Assembly (NCBI GenBank): GCA_963931865.1
Contig: OZ007518.1
Location: forward strand, 991,549-1,055,548
Direction of reading: 5' to 3'
Source: Axinella damicornis
Lineage: Eukaryota; Porifera; Demospongiae; Axinellida; Axinellidae
Length of the DNA: 64,000 bases
Shown: positions 31,883-41,719 of the stretch, piece after piece
Layout of the letters: each line of letters starts with the position of its first letter
Position numbering within the stretch: the first letter of the stretch is position 1
Program-made: the position numbers and the translations under genes
Notes under the pieces: model-generated
What the model saw: only the letters and a program-made list of their open reading frames with translations
Told to the model about the DNA's origin: nothing
Databases searched by the model: none

Positions 31883-34417
31883 TCATTTGTATCTGTCAGG
31901 AAATTGTGTAGGTCCATATAGGCTCTGGGGATATAACTGTCTAAAGCTAAATTCACTTGAGTCCAACAAGCTTGAGCTGACATTAGGACGCACGAGGTAT
32001 GTCTTTGCTTGCTCTCCAACTTTACAGCCCAAAAACATGGCACCTTGATGAAAACGTCTTGAATTAATCCTTTCCAAGATTTTGCCATATTCATCTTTCC
32101 ATTCATCTATCCACACTCGTGCTAAGGACAGGTTATTTCTCAGATGAGTAAAGAATTCCATGAGTGAAGGTTGAGATAGCAGATTGTTTCGAATTTCTAG
32201 GAGTTCTAATGTACTATTAAATTCTAATCTTTTTCCTAGCAAAGAAAGAGAATCTGATGTGATACCACATTTGTTCAAACGAAGATCCTTCAGCATGCAG
32301 TGCTGCAGAGCAACTGCAATAAAACCCAAAGACAGTTTGCCAAAGCAGTTCCCGGACAGATCAAGAGAAAATAGATTTGAAGACATCAGTAGCAGCAAAA
32401 GGTGCCAAATATGCTTATTACACAGCGTATTTCCAGCAAGGCTGATAGTGAATTTCTTGGATGAGATCCTAGAAGTCAGACTTTCCACCAGGTACTTGAG
32501 ACAGCTTTCAATGTCTACAACTGGCATGACTAACTCTTCCTCAAACCATTTATAAAGATGAGGAGACCAGTTAAAGCTAAGGGAAAGTCCCGTTATGGCA
32601 AGGGTTTGTTGAGCTACTTGGGAAAGTACAAAAACACCTTTGTGTGTAATACAATTACCATCAAGGTAAAGGTGTATGTCTGTGTTTGCAGGATTTGGCT
32701 GCTGTAGTTGTTTGTATGTTTGAACCATCTGTTCACAAAGTATTCTGATTCCAGAGTCTCGTAGCAAGTTACCAGCAAGACTGAACAGAAGCTGAATGTT
32801 TGCTCGACTTATAGCTGCAATAACTCCCAAAAAATATCCTACAGCATTGCAACCCTGTGGAAAGCGTGCAACACCGTAGTAAGAAAGAGAAAGGTAAACC
32901 TTCCGTACCTCACCTGCATGCCGTGCATACATATCTCCTACTCTACTGATGATTTCACAGCAGAGTTTCGGTCTCTGCGATTCATACACACACTTCAGAA
33001 GTGTGAAAAGACTATGACGATGATCAGGCACTTTAGGGTCGCAATCCAGGATACTAAAGCTCTTGGCTAAACAGTACTGCTCATAATCATTAGAATTCTG
33101 TGGAAAATCTGGTAGGAAATTTGCCAAGACACCAAAAATTTCTTCACCACTGAGCTTAGTAAGACCTGCAGTAAAGGACAGCATCGGAGATTCTGGGCTT
33201 TGTTGGCATAAGTGCTGCACCCTTGCTGTTTGCTTCTCAATTTCTAGTGTTGATAAGTAGTAGGCGGCAAAAAAATCTCTAAACAGTAAGTGCCCATAAG
33301 TTATTAGCATCCCATTAGGAAGTCTTTGAAGTGATACTAGTCCCAAGGTGTCATATACTCCATTCAGAGGCATATCCAGAAAGTCTTCATTAGGCATGTC
33401 ATCAATTGATTCTTCACCAAATACAGCATAGTATGTTTGCTGACACAGCATCTTGAACTGCCAATGAAACGGTACCTTTTTTAGCTCCTTTATAGGCCCT
33501 TCAATTTCAAATCCCCATTGATCTGTCGCGTACCTAATTAGTAAGTTAATAGTTACGCATTCAAATAGTTCGGTTTGTGTTGAGGGCAGTTGGGTAGGTT
33601 TGCAAACATGCAATAGAAACAAAACGATGGAAGCATTGATTGGTGTGTAGCAGAGGCCAAGCAGACCAACATTCTGATCAAAATGCATGTTGATTTCTGT
33701 GCCATCCTCCATGTTTCTGGAGAAGTATTCTGCAACTTGCTCTCTCGAGAACTCTGATAACCAAATGCTTGCAATATTCTTCGAATGTTGTACTAAGCTA
33801 TTTACAATGTCAGTAGGCCGTGACATCAAAAGCAAAGATGCTTTGGGAATAACTTGGAGCAAGATATCAACTACACTTTGGGCGTTGGAGTACAAGTGGC
33901 TGCTGCCACCTTCATCATAGCTATCAATAATGATTGCAACACCATTGCCTTTTGTTTGCTTGAGAAATTGTACAACAGTTTGCTTACTTTCATCATCAGG
34001 GTGTGGAATTATATCCTCCAAACATGTTGCTGATAGCAATTTTGGGTGGTCCCGAAAAGAAACGTGTACCAGCAATCGATATTCCTGGTACAGTTGGCCC
34101 CGTGCCCACTCTCTACTCATGAACCATGCTAGCGTACTCTTACCTCCGCCGGGACTACCAAACAACACGGTAAGATTTCTGCCCCTTTCCTTGCTGATCG
34201 CAAAAATGTCCGTAAGCTTTACGTTTCGATACTGAGTGTTGACACCAGTCGGTTGCCTCGAAAAGGGCTGTTCAGTCGTGAATAGTGTCGGTATCACATA
34301 CTGCAGTTTATCTTGGGGGGGCCAATCCAACACACACGGTGGTTTCACTTGCTTGTAGCATTCAACGAGATAGGTTCGGTAGTCTTCAATACAACATAAA
34401 TTTACTGGGTGAGTCAT
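31883..34417 (-). CDS. NACHT-LRR (NLR-like) protein, intronless
   Basis: One open frame of 844 residues from ATG 34417 (context gcaccATGa) to the stop at 31883. An in-frame GTG further upstream is less likely. The NACHT NTPase starts with Walker A GSPGGGKST (residues about 87-95), continues with the Walker B-like VAIIIDSYDEGG (about 160-171) and a sensor motif SLLLMSRP. NACHT-associated winged-helix segments follow (LLGLCYTPINASIVLFLL, YGHLLFRDFFAAYYL). The C-terminal third holds leucine-rich repeats (FSLDLSGNCFGKLSL, KDLRLNKCGITSDSLSLL). The N-terminus before NACHT is only about 85 residues and carries no Death, CARD or TIR domain. It resembles the pre-NACHT linker of other animal NLRs (WPPQDKLQYVIPTLF). 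Likely a cytoplasmic sensor or regulator that relies on a partner for signalling; genes A and B nearby have Death domains. The partner idea is inference. Confidence 0.9.
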   Translation of the reverse strand: MTHPVNLCCIEDYRTYLVECYKQVKPPCVLDWPPQDKLQYVIPTLFTTEQPFSRQPTGVNTQYRNVKLTDIFAISKERGRNLTVLFGSPGGGKSTLAWFMSREWARGQLYQEYRLLVHVSFRDHPKLLSATCLEDIIPHPDDESKQTVVQFLKQTKGNGVAIIIDSYDEGGSSHLYSNAQSVVDILLQVIPKASLLLMSRPTDIVNSLVQHSKNIASIWLSEFSREQVAEYFSRNMEDGTEINMHFDQNVGLLGLCYTPINASIVLFLLHVCKPTQLPSTQTELFECVTINLLIRYATDQWGFEIEGPIKELKKVPFHWQFKMLCQQTYYAVFGEESIDDMPNEDFLDMPLNGVYDTLGLVSLQRLPNGMLITYGHLLFRDFFAAYYLSTLEIEKQTARVQHLCQQSPESPMLSFTAGLTKLSGEEIFGVLANFLPDFPQNSNDYEQYCLAKSFSILDCDPKVPDHRHSLFTLLKCVYESQRPKLCCEIISRVGDMYARHAGEVRKVYLSLSYYGVARFPQGCNAVGYFLGVIAAISRANIQLLFSLAGNLLRDSGIRILCEQMVQTYKQLQQPNPANTDIHLYLDGNCITHKGVFVLSQVAQQTLAITGLSLSFNWSPHLYKWFEEELVMPVVDIESCLKYLVESLTSRISSKKFTISLAGNTLCNKHIWHLLLLLMSSNLFSLDLSGNCFGKLSLGFIAVALQHCMLKDLRLNKCGITSDSLSLLGKRLEFNSTLELLEIRNNLLSQPSLMEFFTHLRNNLSLARVWIDEWKDEYGKILERINSRRFHQGAMFLGCKVGEQAKTYLVRPNVSSSLLDSSEFSFRQLYPQSLYGPTQFPDRYK

Positions 34418-34550
34418 GGTGCAGTCACTCGCGGCTAGTAGAAAATCTATTCTCACTTCGCAATATCCACTTCGTGACTGCTTTTAACCAATTCTGCGTT
34501 ACTATGAATAATTTTCTATTGTTAGTACGATTGCAGCTATTTTTAGACGC

Positions 34551-34562
34551 TTCTATATATAA
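34551..34562 (-). promoter_or_regulatory. Possible TATA box of the NLR gene
   Basis: On the minus strand cttatatatagaag lies about 135 bp before the ATG. CpG-rich sequence follows upstream (34590-34620). It supports the view that the gene starts here and has no lost 5' exon with an effector domain. Confidence 0.35.
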
Positions 34563-35067
34563 GATTACTGTCGTGCATGCAACATCAAGGGCGGATTCGC
34601 GTATACGCGTGCGCGTACCGAAGCTCGAAGGCGGCGAGAGGTATTTTTAAAAATCACGTGCTACATTAGAGATCCGCGGCGCGCGCAACTCTGGCTAATA
34701 GTCACAGCCACAGTTCCTCCGCCGCTCATAAGCTCCTGCTAGTAGCTAAGTCAATGAACATCTATTAGTAAACTCACTGCTGTTACCCTGGACGCTTACT
34801 ACTGCCTTCTCCTTGCCTCAGTTTCGCCAGCAAACTCCGATGAACCGTGTCATTCAGTGGAGACGGTCTTGAGCGAAGCCTACGGTACCTGCCGCCACGC
34901 AATGGCTGCCGCATGTAGAACGGACCGGGCACGTTGTCCACTCATCCACTCTACGCGCTCGATCTAGCGCGCTGGCCTACTCCGCGATAATAGACATGGC
35001 GTAAATTCACGGAATCGTAACTAGCCAGAAGTGCCGTTCCTGCCAGTATGTAGTCAAAAGGGCCGAA

Positions 35068-35435
35068 ATGAGCTACTACGACGAAAGCGATGTTGTTCTG
35101 TGAGTGAACTAGCTCAGGAAATGCTTTTGTTAGCCAGCTATGCTAGTCAATGAGAAAGAAGAAAGAAGATGACGACGAAATCGGAATTTTCAAGTACAAC
35201 AGCGACTTGTTTCTGGACTACCGCGTACTCTCAGGTACAAAAAAAATAGTATATCCTGTGGCCGTATCAATTCGAGAGGGGGGTCGTGCCCTCTTCCCGT
35301 TTGGGGTCGATCAACCTTAGTAATATGTACTGCGCATGCCCACAAGGCGGCCTGGGAACAATGGAGGGCTGCATGATCTACTTCGAGAATCAGAAGTGTG
35401 TCATCAAGCAAACTCAGGAGACCTACCACAGATGA
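35068..35435 (+). CDS. Small divergent gene, three exons, unknown
   Basis: Exons 35068-35099, 35155-35234 and 35347-35435 join with consistent phases (donors GTGAGT and GTACAA; the acceptors are weak). They encode MSYYDESDVVL, an acidic-basic stretch, GIFKYNSDLFLDYRVLSG, and GLGTMEGCMIYFENQKCVIK to a TGA. About 66 residues. A longer frame in another register continues after the stop (EHLADIANKIVQCMGKICP), so the gene may be frameshifted or alternatively spliced, and its 3' part is interrupted by the Gypsy insertion at 35619. I do not recognise the family. It is transcribed away from the NLR gene, about 650 bp apart. Confidence 0.4.
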
Positions 35436-35719
35436 GCATCTTGCAGACATTGCCAACAAGATTGTTCAGTGCATGGGAAAAATTTGCCCCCTACTTAACT
35501 TGAAGAAACTGAAGAAGAAATCAGATCTGACAATCCTCCTACACTGTCACCCTCATCCTCCTCCCCCTGCATGCACCTGTCCTCCTCATCCTCCTCCCCC
35601 TGCACCTGTCCTCCTCATTGTGGAATGGACTCTATTAACATGCAGTACCATCTGTTCACACACTAACACTGCTACTGGTTAATTGGTGTGTTTATTGTCA
35701 CATGTATGTGTTACGTATA

Positions 35720-35968
35720 GAGTAAGTGCGGGGGTGTCCGGACGGTGAATAGTCTCGTTCCCAGACCCAAACAACCCCAGCGAAGATCGCTTGCAGTATC
35801 TCGAGATACTGCAAGCGATCTTCGCTGGGGTTGTTTGGGTCTGGGAACGAGACTAGACGGTGAAGGGGTATCGCGGACACCCTGCTAATTCTTTTGTTCG
35901 GACGCTCCGCGAAGAAATTTGCGGATGTCCGGATAACTCCCCCCGTCTGGACACCCCCGCACTTACTC
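35720..35968. mobile_element. TIR-type MITE inserted in the 5' LTR
   Basis: The terminal inverted repeats are gagtaagtgcgggggtgtcc and its near-perfect complement at the other end, flanked by TA on both sides (35718-35719, 35969-35970). No coding capacity. It contains a second MITE (35750-35855). Confidence 0.85.
35750..35855. mobile_element. Near-perfect palindromic MITE nested in the TIR MITE
   Basis: 106 bp, tagtctcgttcccagaccc at the left and its complement at the right, with the core tcgcttgcagtatctcgagatactgcaagcga in the centre split here for length: tcgcttgcagtat, ctcgag, atactgcaagcga. A perfect 9-bp target duplication gacggtgaa lies at 35741-35749 and 35856-35864. Confidence 0.93.
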
Positions 35969-36138
35969 TACTTGCGTTGTTCCTACGTTGTGTCATACTA
36001 TATTTGGTAGTGTAGTGCGCAGTTTGTATAAATATGCTGCTGTTGTACCATTGAATTGTTAGTCAATGATATTTCCTACGGCCAAGACGTCAACAATATT
36101 ACATGGTGGCAGCGGCGAGCGACTGAGACTGTCAAAGG

Positions 36139-37599
36139 ATGGCTCAACTTCGGCTGGAACCTCCAGCGCCGTTTAATTTCCGAACCCCCGACGACTGGCC
36201 GAGATGGAGAAAACGGTTCGAACAGTTCCGTGTCGCATCCGGACTAGCCAATGACGACGCCGTGAAACAAGTGAACACTCTCCTCTACTGTCTCGGAGAA
36301 GAGGCAGAGGGCGTCTTGTCGTCCACGAATGTCACCGCCGACGAGCGCAAGGTGTACGACACTGTCCTCGAAAAACTCGACGGTTTCTTCAAAGTGCGAC
36401 GAAACGTAATATTCGAGAGAGCGCGATTCAACCGACGCAACCAGCTCGGGACAGAATCAGCGGAGCAGTATATTATGGAACTCTACAGACTAGCCGAGAG
36501 CTGCAACTATGGTGATCTCAAGGACGAAATGATCCGGGACAGACTAGTTGTGGGCATCCGAGACGCCGCCCTCTCCCAGCAACTACAGCTCGACCCCGAA
36601 CTAACTATTGAAAAGGCAAAGAAAAAAATCCGCCAGAGAGAAGCAGTGGGCGAGCAGCAGAGAGAGCTGAAGGGAGCGGCCGAGGGAGTCACGAGTCTTG
36701 AAGAAGTGCGTTACCGCAGACAGTTCAGGGGAAAGGGACCGAACTCGCACAAACCGGGACGTGACGGCAAAACGAAACCTACTCCCGCTAAGACGTGCAC
36801 TCGCTGTGGCAAGAGTTGGCATGCCCGCGACAGATGCCCCGCAAAAGAGGCGACCTGCCATCGATGCAACAAGAAAGGGCACTACAGCACTCAGTGCCTC
36901 ACCAAGCAAGTCTCTGCAGTCACAAGTGAGAGCCTGCTTGACACAGCCTTCCTGGACATGGTCACTACAAAACAGAGCTCAGCATGGTTCGCCACCTTGA
37001 AGCTGAATGACCAGGAAACAAACTTCAAGTTGGACACCGGCGCAGAAGTGACTGCCATCTCTGAAGAAGCGTACCGAAACATACGAAAGCCACACCTCAC
37101 AGCACCAGAGAAAACTCTGTATGGGCCCTCACGACAGCCCCTCAAGACCCTTGGACAATTCTGGGGAAATTTTTCCCACAAAGGGAAGACAGTTCAGCAA
37201 CAGGTGTTTGTAGTAGATGGTCTCAAAACAAACCTCTTGGGACTGCCTGCAATCTCCGCCCTGGGACTAGCCATTCGAGTTGATGCGACCGAGACGGACA
37301 CTCCGATCGCGACGGCTGAAATCCCAAAAGACATCATGGAACAGTTTCCATCACTATTCCAGGGACTCGGAAACCTGGGCGAGGAGTATGAAATCCACCT
37401 AAAGTCAGGAGCTACACCCCACTCCCTGTATGCTCCAAGACATGTTCCCCTACCATTGCGGCCGAAGGTCAAGGAGGAACTCGATCGTATGGAGTCAATC
37501 GGTGTCATTTCAAAGGTTGACGAACCTACACACCATGGTGTGCTGGTATGGTCGTCGTCCCAAAGAAGAACGGAGCGATCCGCATCTGTGTGGACCTAA
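36139..37599 (+). pseudogene. gag-pr: Gypsy gag and protease; runs out of frame before RT
   Basis: It starts at ATG 36139 shortly after the 5' LTR. A retrotransposon gag domain (FRTPDDWPRWRKRFEQFR, then QLGTESAEQYIMELYRLAE) is followed by two CCHC zinc knuckles (CTRCGKSWHARDRC, CHRCNKKGHYSTQC). An aspartic protease follows with the active site FKLDTGAEVTAIS. The frame leaves the pol register near 37540, just before the first RT motifs, so it ends early at 37599. The gag part looks intact. Confidence 0.9.
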
Positions 37600-38474
37600 A
37601 GCCATTAAATGAGAACGTCCTCAGAGAAGTACACCCACTCCCTAAGGTCGACGATACCCTTGCTCAACTCGCAGGAGCCCAGGTGTTCAGCAAGTTGGAC
37701 GCGAACAGTGGATTTTGGCAGATACCACTCGCCAAGAATTCTCGACACCTTACCACCTTCATTACCCCCTTTGGTCGGTATTGTTTTAATAAGATGCCTT
37801 TTGGCATATCAAGCGCCCCTGAGCATTTCCAAAAGAGAATGTCAGAAATTCTGTCAGGCCTTGATGGTGTCTTGTGCCTCATGGACGACGTGCTAGTGTT
37901 TGGGAAGGACAAGAAAGAGCACGACGAGAGGCTGATGGCAGCACTCAAAAGGATCGAAGCAGCTGGAGCGACCCTGAATCCCAGCAAACGCAAATTTAGG
38001 AAACAGCAGTTGAAATTCCTTGGTCACCTAGTCGACGGAGAGGGAATCCGAGCGGACCCAAACAAAACCTCAGCCATCACAGAGATGAAACCTCCCACCA
38101 ACATCTCAGAGTTGCGACGTTTCATGGGGATGGTCAACCAGCTGGGCAAGTTCTCACACAATTTAGCAGACCTCACCCAACCACTCCGACAACTCCTCAG
38201 CAAGAAATCAACTTGGCTGTGGGGTCCAGATCAAGACCAAGCATTCGCAAATGTCAAAGCAGAACTTGCGAAGCCAACAGTCCTCACTCTCTATGACCCT
38301 CTAGCACCAACCAAAGTGAGTGCTGATGCATCATCTTACGGACTAGGAGCCGTCCTGATGCAGAAGAGTGACTCACAGTGGAGACCTGTCGCGTATGCAT
38401 CACGATCCATGACTGAGACGGAAAGACGGTACGCACAGATCGAGAAAGAGGCTTTGGCAACCACATGGGCGTGA
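37548..38474 (+). pseudogene. pol: Gypsy reverse transcriptase and RNase H part
   Basis: RT motifs VVVPKKNGAIRICVDLKPLN, FSKLDANSGFWQIPL, MPFGISSAPEHFQ and the catalytic LMDD (YMDD-type) box are present. The RNase H tether follows (VSADASSYGLGAVLMQ). A TGA at 38472-38474 stops the frame inside RNase H, within an otherwise normal W-A-stop-E-K-F context. The same frame then continues (DHKPLVPLLG, RLARFDYSIMHVPGK) to another break near 38665. Confidence 0.9.
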
Positions 38475-38631
38475 GAGAAGTTCTCGACCTACATCCTTGG
38501 GATGACATTTCTCATAGAGACTGACCACAAGCCCTTAGTGCCCCTACTCGGAACAAAGCACCTCGACAGCCTCCCTCCACGAGTACTTCGATTCCGTCTA
38601 CGTCTGGCAAGGTTCGACTACTCCATCATGC

Positions 38632-39954
38632 ATGTGCCTGGAAAGCTACTATACACGGCTGACACATTCCGATCAGAATGACGCAAGACTCCAGGACGAA
38701 GCAGAGGCAGTGATGGACCTTTATGTGGCTCACTTACCCGCCAGCACTGAGAGACTAAACGAGTATCGGAAAGCACAAGCCGAGGATCACATTTGTTCCT
38801 CTGTTGTCAAGTATTGCCGAAATGGATGGCCAGAGAAGAACCTGGGGTCAGACATCAAACCTTACTGGAGAGTCCGGGGAGAGTTGACTGTGGACAAGGA
38901 CAACCTACTGCTCTACAACCAGCGTATTGTTGTGCCAAAAGCTCTCCAGAGGCCGACACTGGACAAGATCCACACTGGACACCAGGGAGTACAGCGATGC
39001 AGACTCCGAGCAAACACCTCAGTTTGGTGGCCAGGACTTTCCCATGAAGTGGAGAACATGGTAAAACAATGTCCAATTTGTGCGAGAGACTCAGTCCCCA
39101 GGAAAGAACCAATGATCCCAGCCAAACTACCAGACTACCCATGGCAGAAGATTGGCACAGATTTATTCCACCTCAAAGGAGTGACCTACCTAGTAGTGGT
39201 TGACTACTTTTCGAGATACCCTGAGGTTCAGAAACTCTCCAACACAACCTCTCATGGCATCATTGCAGTGCTGAAGACCATCTTCTCACGATTTGGCATT
39301 CCCGAGACCGTTGTCAGCGATAATGGCCCTCAGTATTCCTCGAGAGACTTTGCCGAGTTCGCAGAGGCCTATGATTTCACTCATGTGACCAGCAGCCCTC
39401 TCTTTGCCCAAAGCAATGGACAAGCAGAACGAACAGTTCAGACTGTCAAGAAGCTGCTCAAAGAGTCTAAAGACCCACACATGGCTCTGCTTACATACCG
39501 CTCAACTCCATTCCCATGGTGCAACCTCTCACCTGCCGAACTGCTCATGGGAAGACGTTTACGTGCCAACATACCCCTATTGAGAGACCAACTATCTCCA
39601 GATTGGAAATTCGTGGATGAGTTTCGAAGCAAGAACCGTGTCTTTAAAGATCGGCAGAAGCGTGACTATGACCGTCACCACGGAGCATGTTCTCTCCCTC
39701 CTATCCCTGACGATTCAGATGTTTGGATTACATCGGGTGACCAGCCAGTTTCTGGTAGAGTTGTCTCACCAGCTAGTACACCTCGATCCTATGTTGTCGA
39801 AACACCAACTGGTCAAGTCAGACGAAACCGACAGCATCTGAACAGAATGCCTGAAACCCGCGAACCGATCGATCAAACAGAACGTTCCACTCGAGATCCC
39901 ATCATGACCCGAACACAAACTGGAACAACGATTCGCCCTCCAACTAGACTGTGA
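38632..39954 (+). CDS. pol: Gypsy integrase part
   Basis: The integrase zinc finger (H-x3-H in IHTGHQGVQ; CPIC) is followed by the core with the catalytic DDE triad visible: IGTDLF, VSDNGPQYSS and NGQAERTVQ. A C-terminal region rich in basic and Pro residues ends at 39954, 20 bp before the 3' LTR. The frame differs from the upstream RNase H frame, so it is part of a broken pol. On its own it is open throughout. Confidence 0.9.
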   Translation: MCLESYYTRLTHSDQNDARLQDEAEAVMDLYVAHLPASTERLNEYRKAQAEDHICSSVVKYCRNGWPEKNLGSDIKPYWRVRGELTVDKDNLLLYNQRIVVPKALQRPTLDKIHTGHQGVQRCRLRANTSVWWPGLSHEVENMVKQCPICARDSVPRKEPMIPAKLPDYPWQKIGTDLFHLKGVTYLVVVDYFSRYPEVQKLSNTTSHGIIAVLKTIFSRFGIPETVVSDNGPQYSSRDFAEFAEAYDFTHVTSSPLFAQSNGQAERTVQTVKKLLKESKDPHMALLTYRSTPFPWCNLSPAELLMGRRLRANIPLLRDQLSPDWKFVDEFRSKNRVFKDRQKRDYDRHHGACSLPPIPDDSDVWITSGDQPVSGRVVSPASTPRSYVVETPTGQVRRNRQHLNRMPETREPIDQTERSTRDPIMTRTQTGTTIRPPTRL

Positions 39955-39974
39955 GTCTATCCTGGAAGGGGAGA

Positions 39975-40198
39975 TGTGGAATGGACTCTATTAACATGCA
40001 GTACCATCTGTTCACACACTAACACTGCTACTGGTTAATTGGTGTGTTTATTGTCACATGTATGTGTTACCTTGCGTTGTTCCTACGTTGTGTCATACTA
40101 TATTTGGTAGTGCGCAGTTTGTATAAATATGCTGCTGTTGTACCATTGAATTGTTAGTCAATGATATTTCCTACGGCCAAGACGTCAACAATATTACA
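39975..40198 (+). repeat. 3' LTR (224 bp)
   Basis: Directly preceded by a purine tract. TATAAATA near 40125 could be the LTR promoter element. No insertion in this copy. Confidence 0.95.
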
Positions 40199-40249
40199 CT
40201 CATCTGCACCGCCCTCCTCATCCTCCTCCCCCTGCACCTGTCCTCCTCA

Positions 40250-41490
40250 ACACCTACCTCACCTACTGGTACTCCTAGGTCACCTCCTGCTACCCCTAGC
40301 TCACCTCCCGGTACCCCTAGCTCACCTCCCGGTACCCCTAGCTCACCTCCCGGTACCCCTAGCTCACCTCCCGGTACCCCTAGCTCACCTCCCGGTACCC
40401 CTAGCTCACCTCCCGGTACCCCTAGCTCACCTCCCGGTACCCCTAGCCCACCTCCCGGTACCACTAGCTCACCTCCCTGTAACCCTAGCTCACCTCCCGG
40501 TACCCCTAGCTCACCTCCCGGTACCCCTAGCCCACCTTCCGGTACCCTTAGCTCACCTCCCGGTACCCCTAGCTCACCTCCCGGTACCCCTAGCCCACCT
40601 CCCGGTACCCCTAGCTCACCTCCCGGTACCCCTAGCTCACCTCCCGGTACCCCTAGCCCACCTCCCGGTACCCCTAGCCCACCTCCCGGTACCCCTAGCT
40701 CACCTCCCGGTACCCCTAGCTCACCTCCCGGTACCCCTAGCTCACCTCCCGGTACCCCTAGCTCACCTCCCGGTACCCCTAGCTCACCTCCCGGTACCCC
40801 TAGCTCACCTCCCGGTACCCCTAGCCCACCTCCCGGTACCACTAGCTCACCTCCCTGTAACCCTAGCTCACCTCCCGGCTACTCCCGGTACCCCTAGCTC
40901 ACCTCCCGGCTACTCCCGGTACCCCTAGCCCACCTCCCGGTACCACTAGCTCACCTCCCGGTACCCCTAGCACACCTCCCGGTACCACTAGCTCACCTCC
41001 CGGTACTCCTAGCTCACCTCCCGGTACCCCTAGCTCACCTCCCGGTACCCCTAGCTCACCTGCCGGTACCCCTAGCTCACCTCCCGGTGCCCCTAGCCCA
41101 CCTCCCGGTACCCCTAGCTCACCTCCCGGTACCCCTAGCTCACCTCCCGGTACCCCTAGCTCACCTCCCGGTACCCCTAGCCCACCTCCCGGTACCACTA
41201 GCTCACCTCCCGGTACCCCTAGCTCACCTCCCGGCTACTCCCGGTACCCCTAGCTCACCTCCCGGCTACTCCCGGTACCCCTAGCCCACCTCCCGGTACC
41301 ACTAGCTCACCTCCCGGTACCCCTAGCTCACCTCCCGGTACTCCTATAGCTCACCTCCCGGTACCCCTAGCTCACCTCCGGGTACCCCTAGCTCACCTCC
41401 CGGTACCCCTACCTCACCTCCCGGTACCCCTAGCACACCTCCCGGTACCCCTAGCTCACATCCCGGTACCCCTAGCTCACCTCCCAGTAC
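40250..41490. repeat. Second array of the 21-bp minisatellite
   Basis: About 55-60 units of the same ctcacctcccggtacccctag repeat as 24565-26313, with the same variants (tagcccacctcccggtacca) plus a local variant with ggctactcccggtacc. It lies between the Gypsy element and gene B. No CLASRP exon adjoins it. The proline-rich frames on + are not supported as a gene. Confidence 0.92.
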
Positions 41491-41719
41491 CCTCCGGGCC
41501 TCATGCAAATATCAATCAGGAGTGCTCTTATCAACACCTCGATCACTATCTGATCACCCCGTCGTCTGTGCAGTTTAGTGGGGGTGGGGCTCTTTTGTGC
41601 ATGACCGGATACGGAAAAGGGGATAATAATAATTGATGACGTCTTTGACCTTAATTGAATCCGATATGTGGGTGGGGCTGAGGAATGTGCTGAGCTAGTA
41701 TTTCAAGGATAATACGTTG

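Larger units (their letters stand above)
35619..36103 (+). repeat. 5' LTR carrying nested insertions
   Basis: Identical by eye to the 224-bp 3' LTR except for an insert of about 256 bp (35715-35970) and one 5-bp duplication (gtagtgtagtg against gtagtg). Confidence 0.95.
35619..40198 (+). mobile_element. Ty3/Gypsy LTR retrotransposon, complete but broken
   Basis: 5' LTR 35619-36103, internal region, 3' LTR 39975-40198. The LTRs begin TG and end CA. A 5-bp target duplication ctcat flanks the element (35614-35618, 40199-40203). A primer-binding-site-like tggtggcagcggcgag follows the 5' LTR directly, and a polypurine tract ggaaggggaga precedes the 3' LTR. Gene order is gag, protease, RT, RNase H, integrase, as in Ty3/Gypsy. 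There is no envelope gene. It is inserted in a ctcctcatcctcctccccctg repeat. Confidence 0.95.

Noticed and set aside
35619..40198. Endogenous retrovirus with envelope
   Set aside because: After integrase only about 20 bp remain before the 3' LTR. No envelope frame exists, so this is a plain Ty3/Gypsy retrotransposon.
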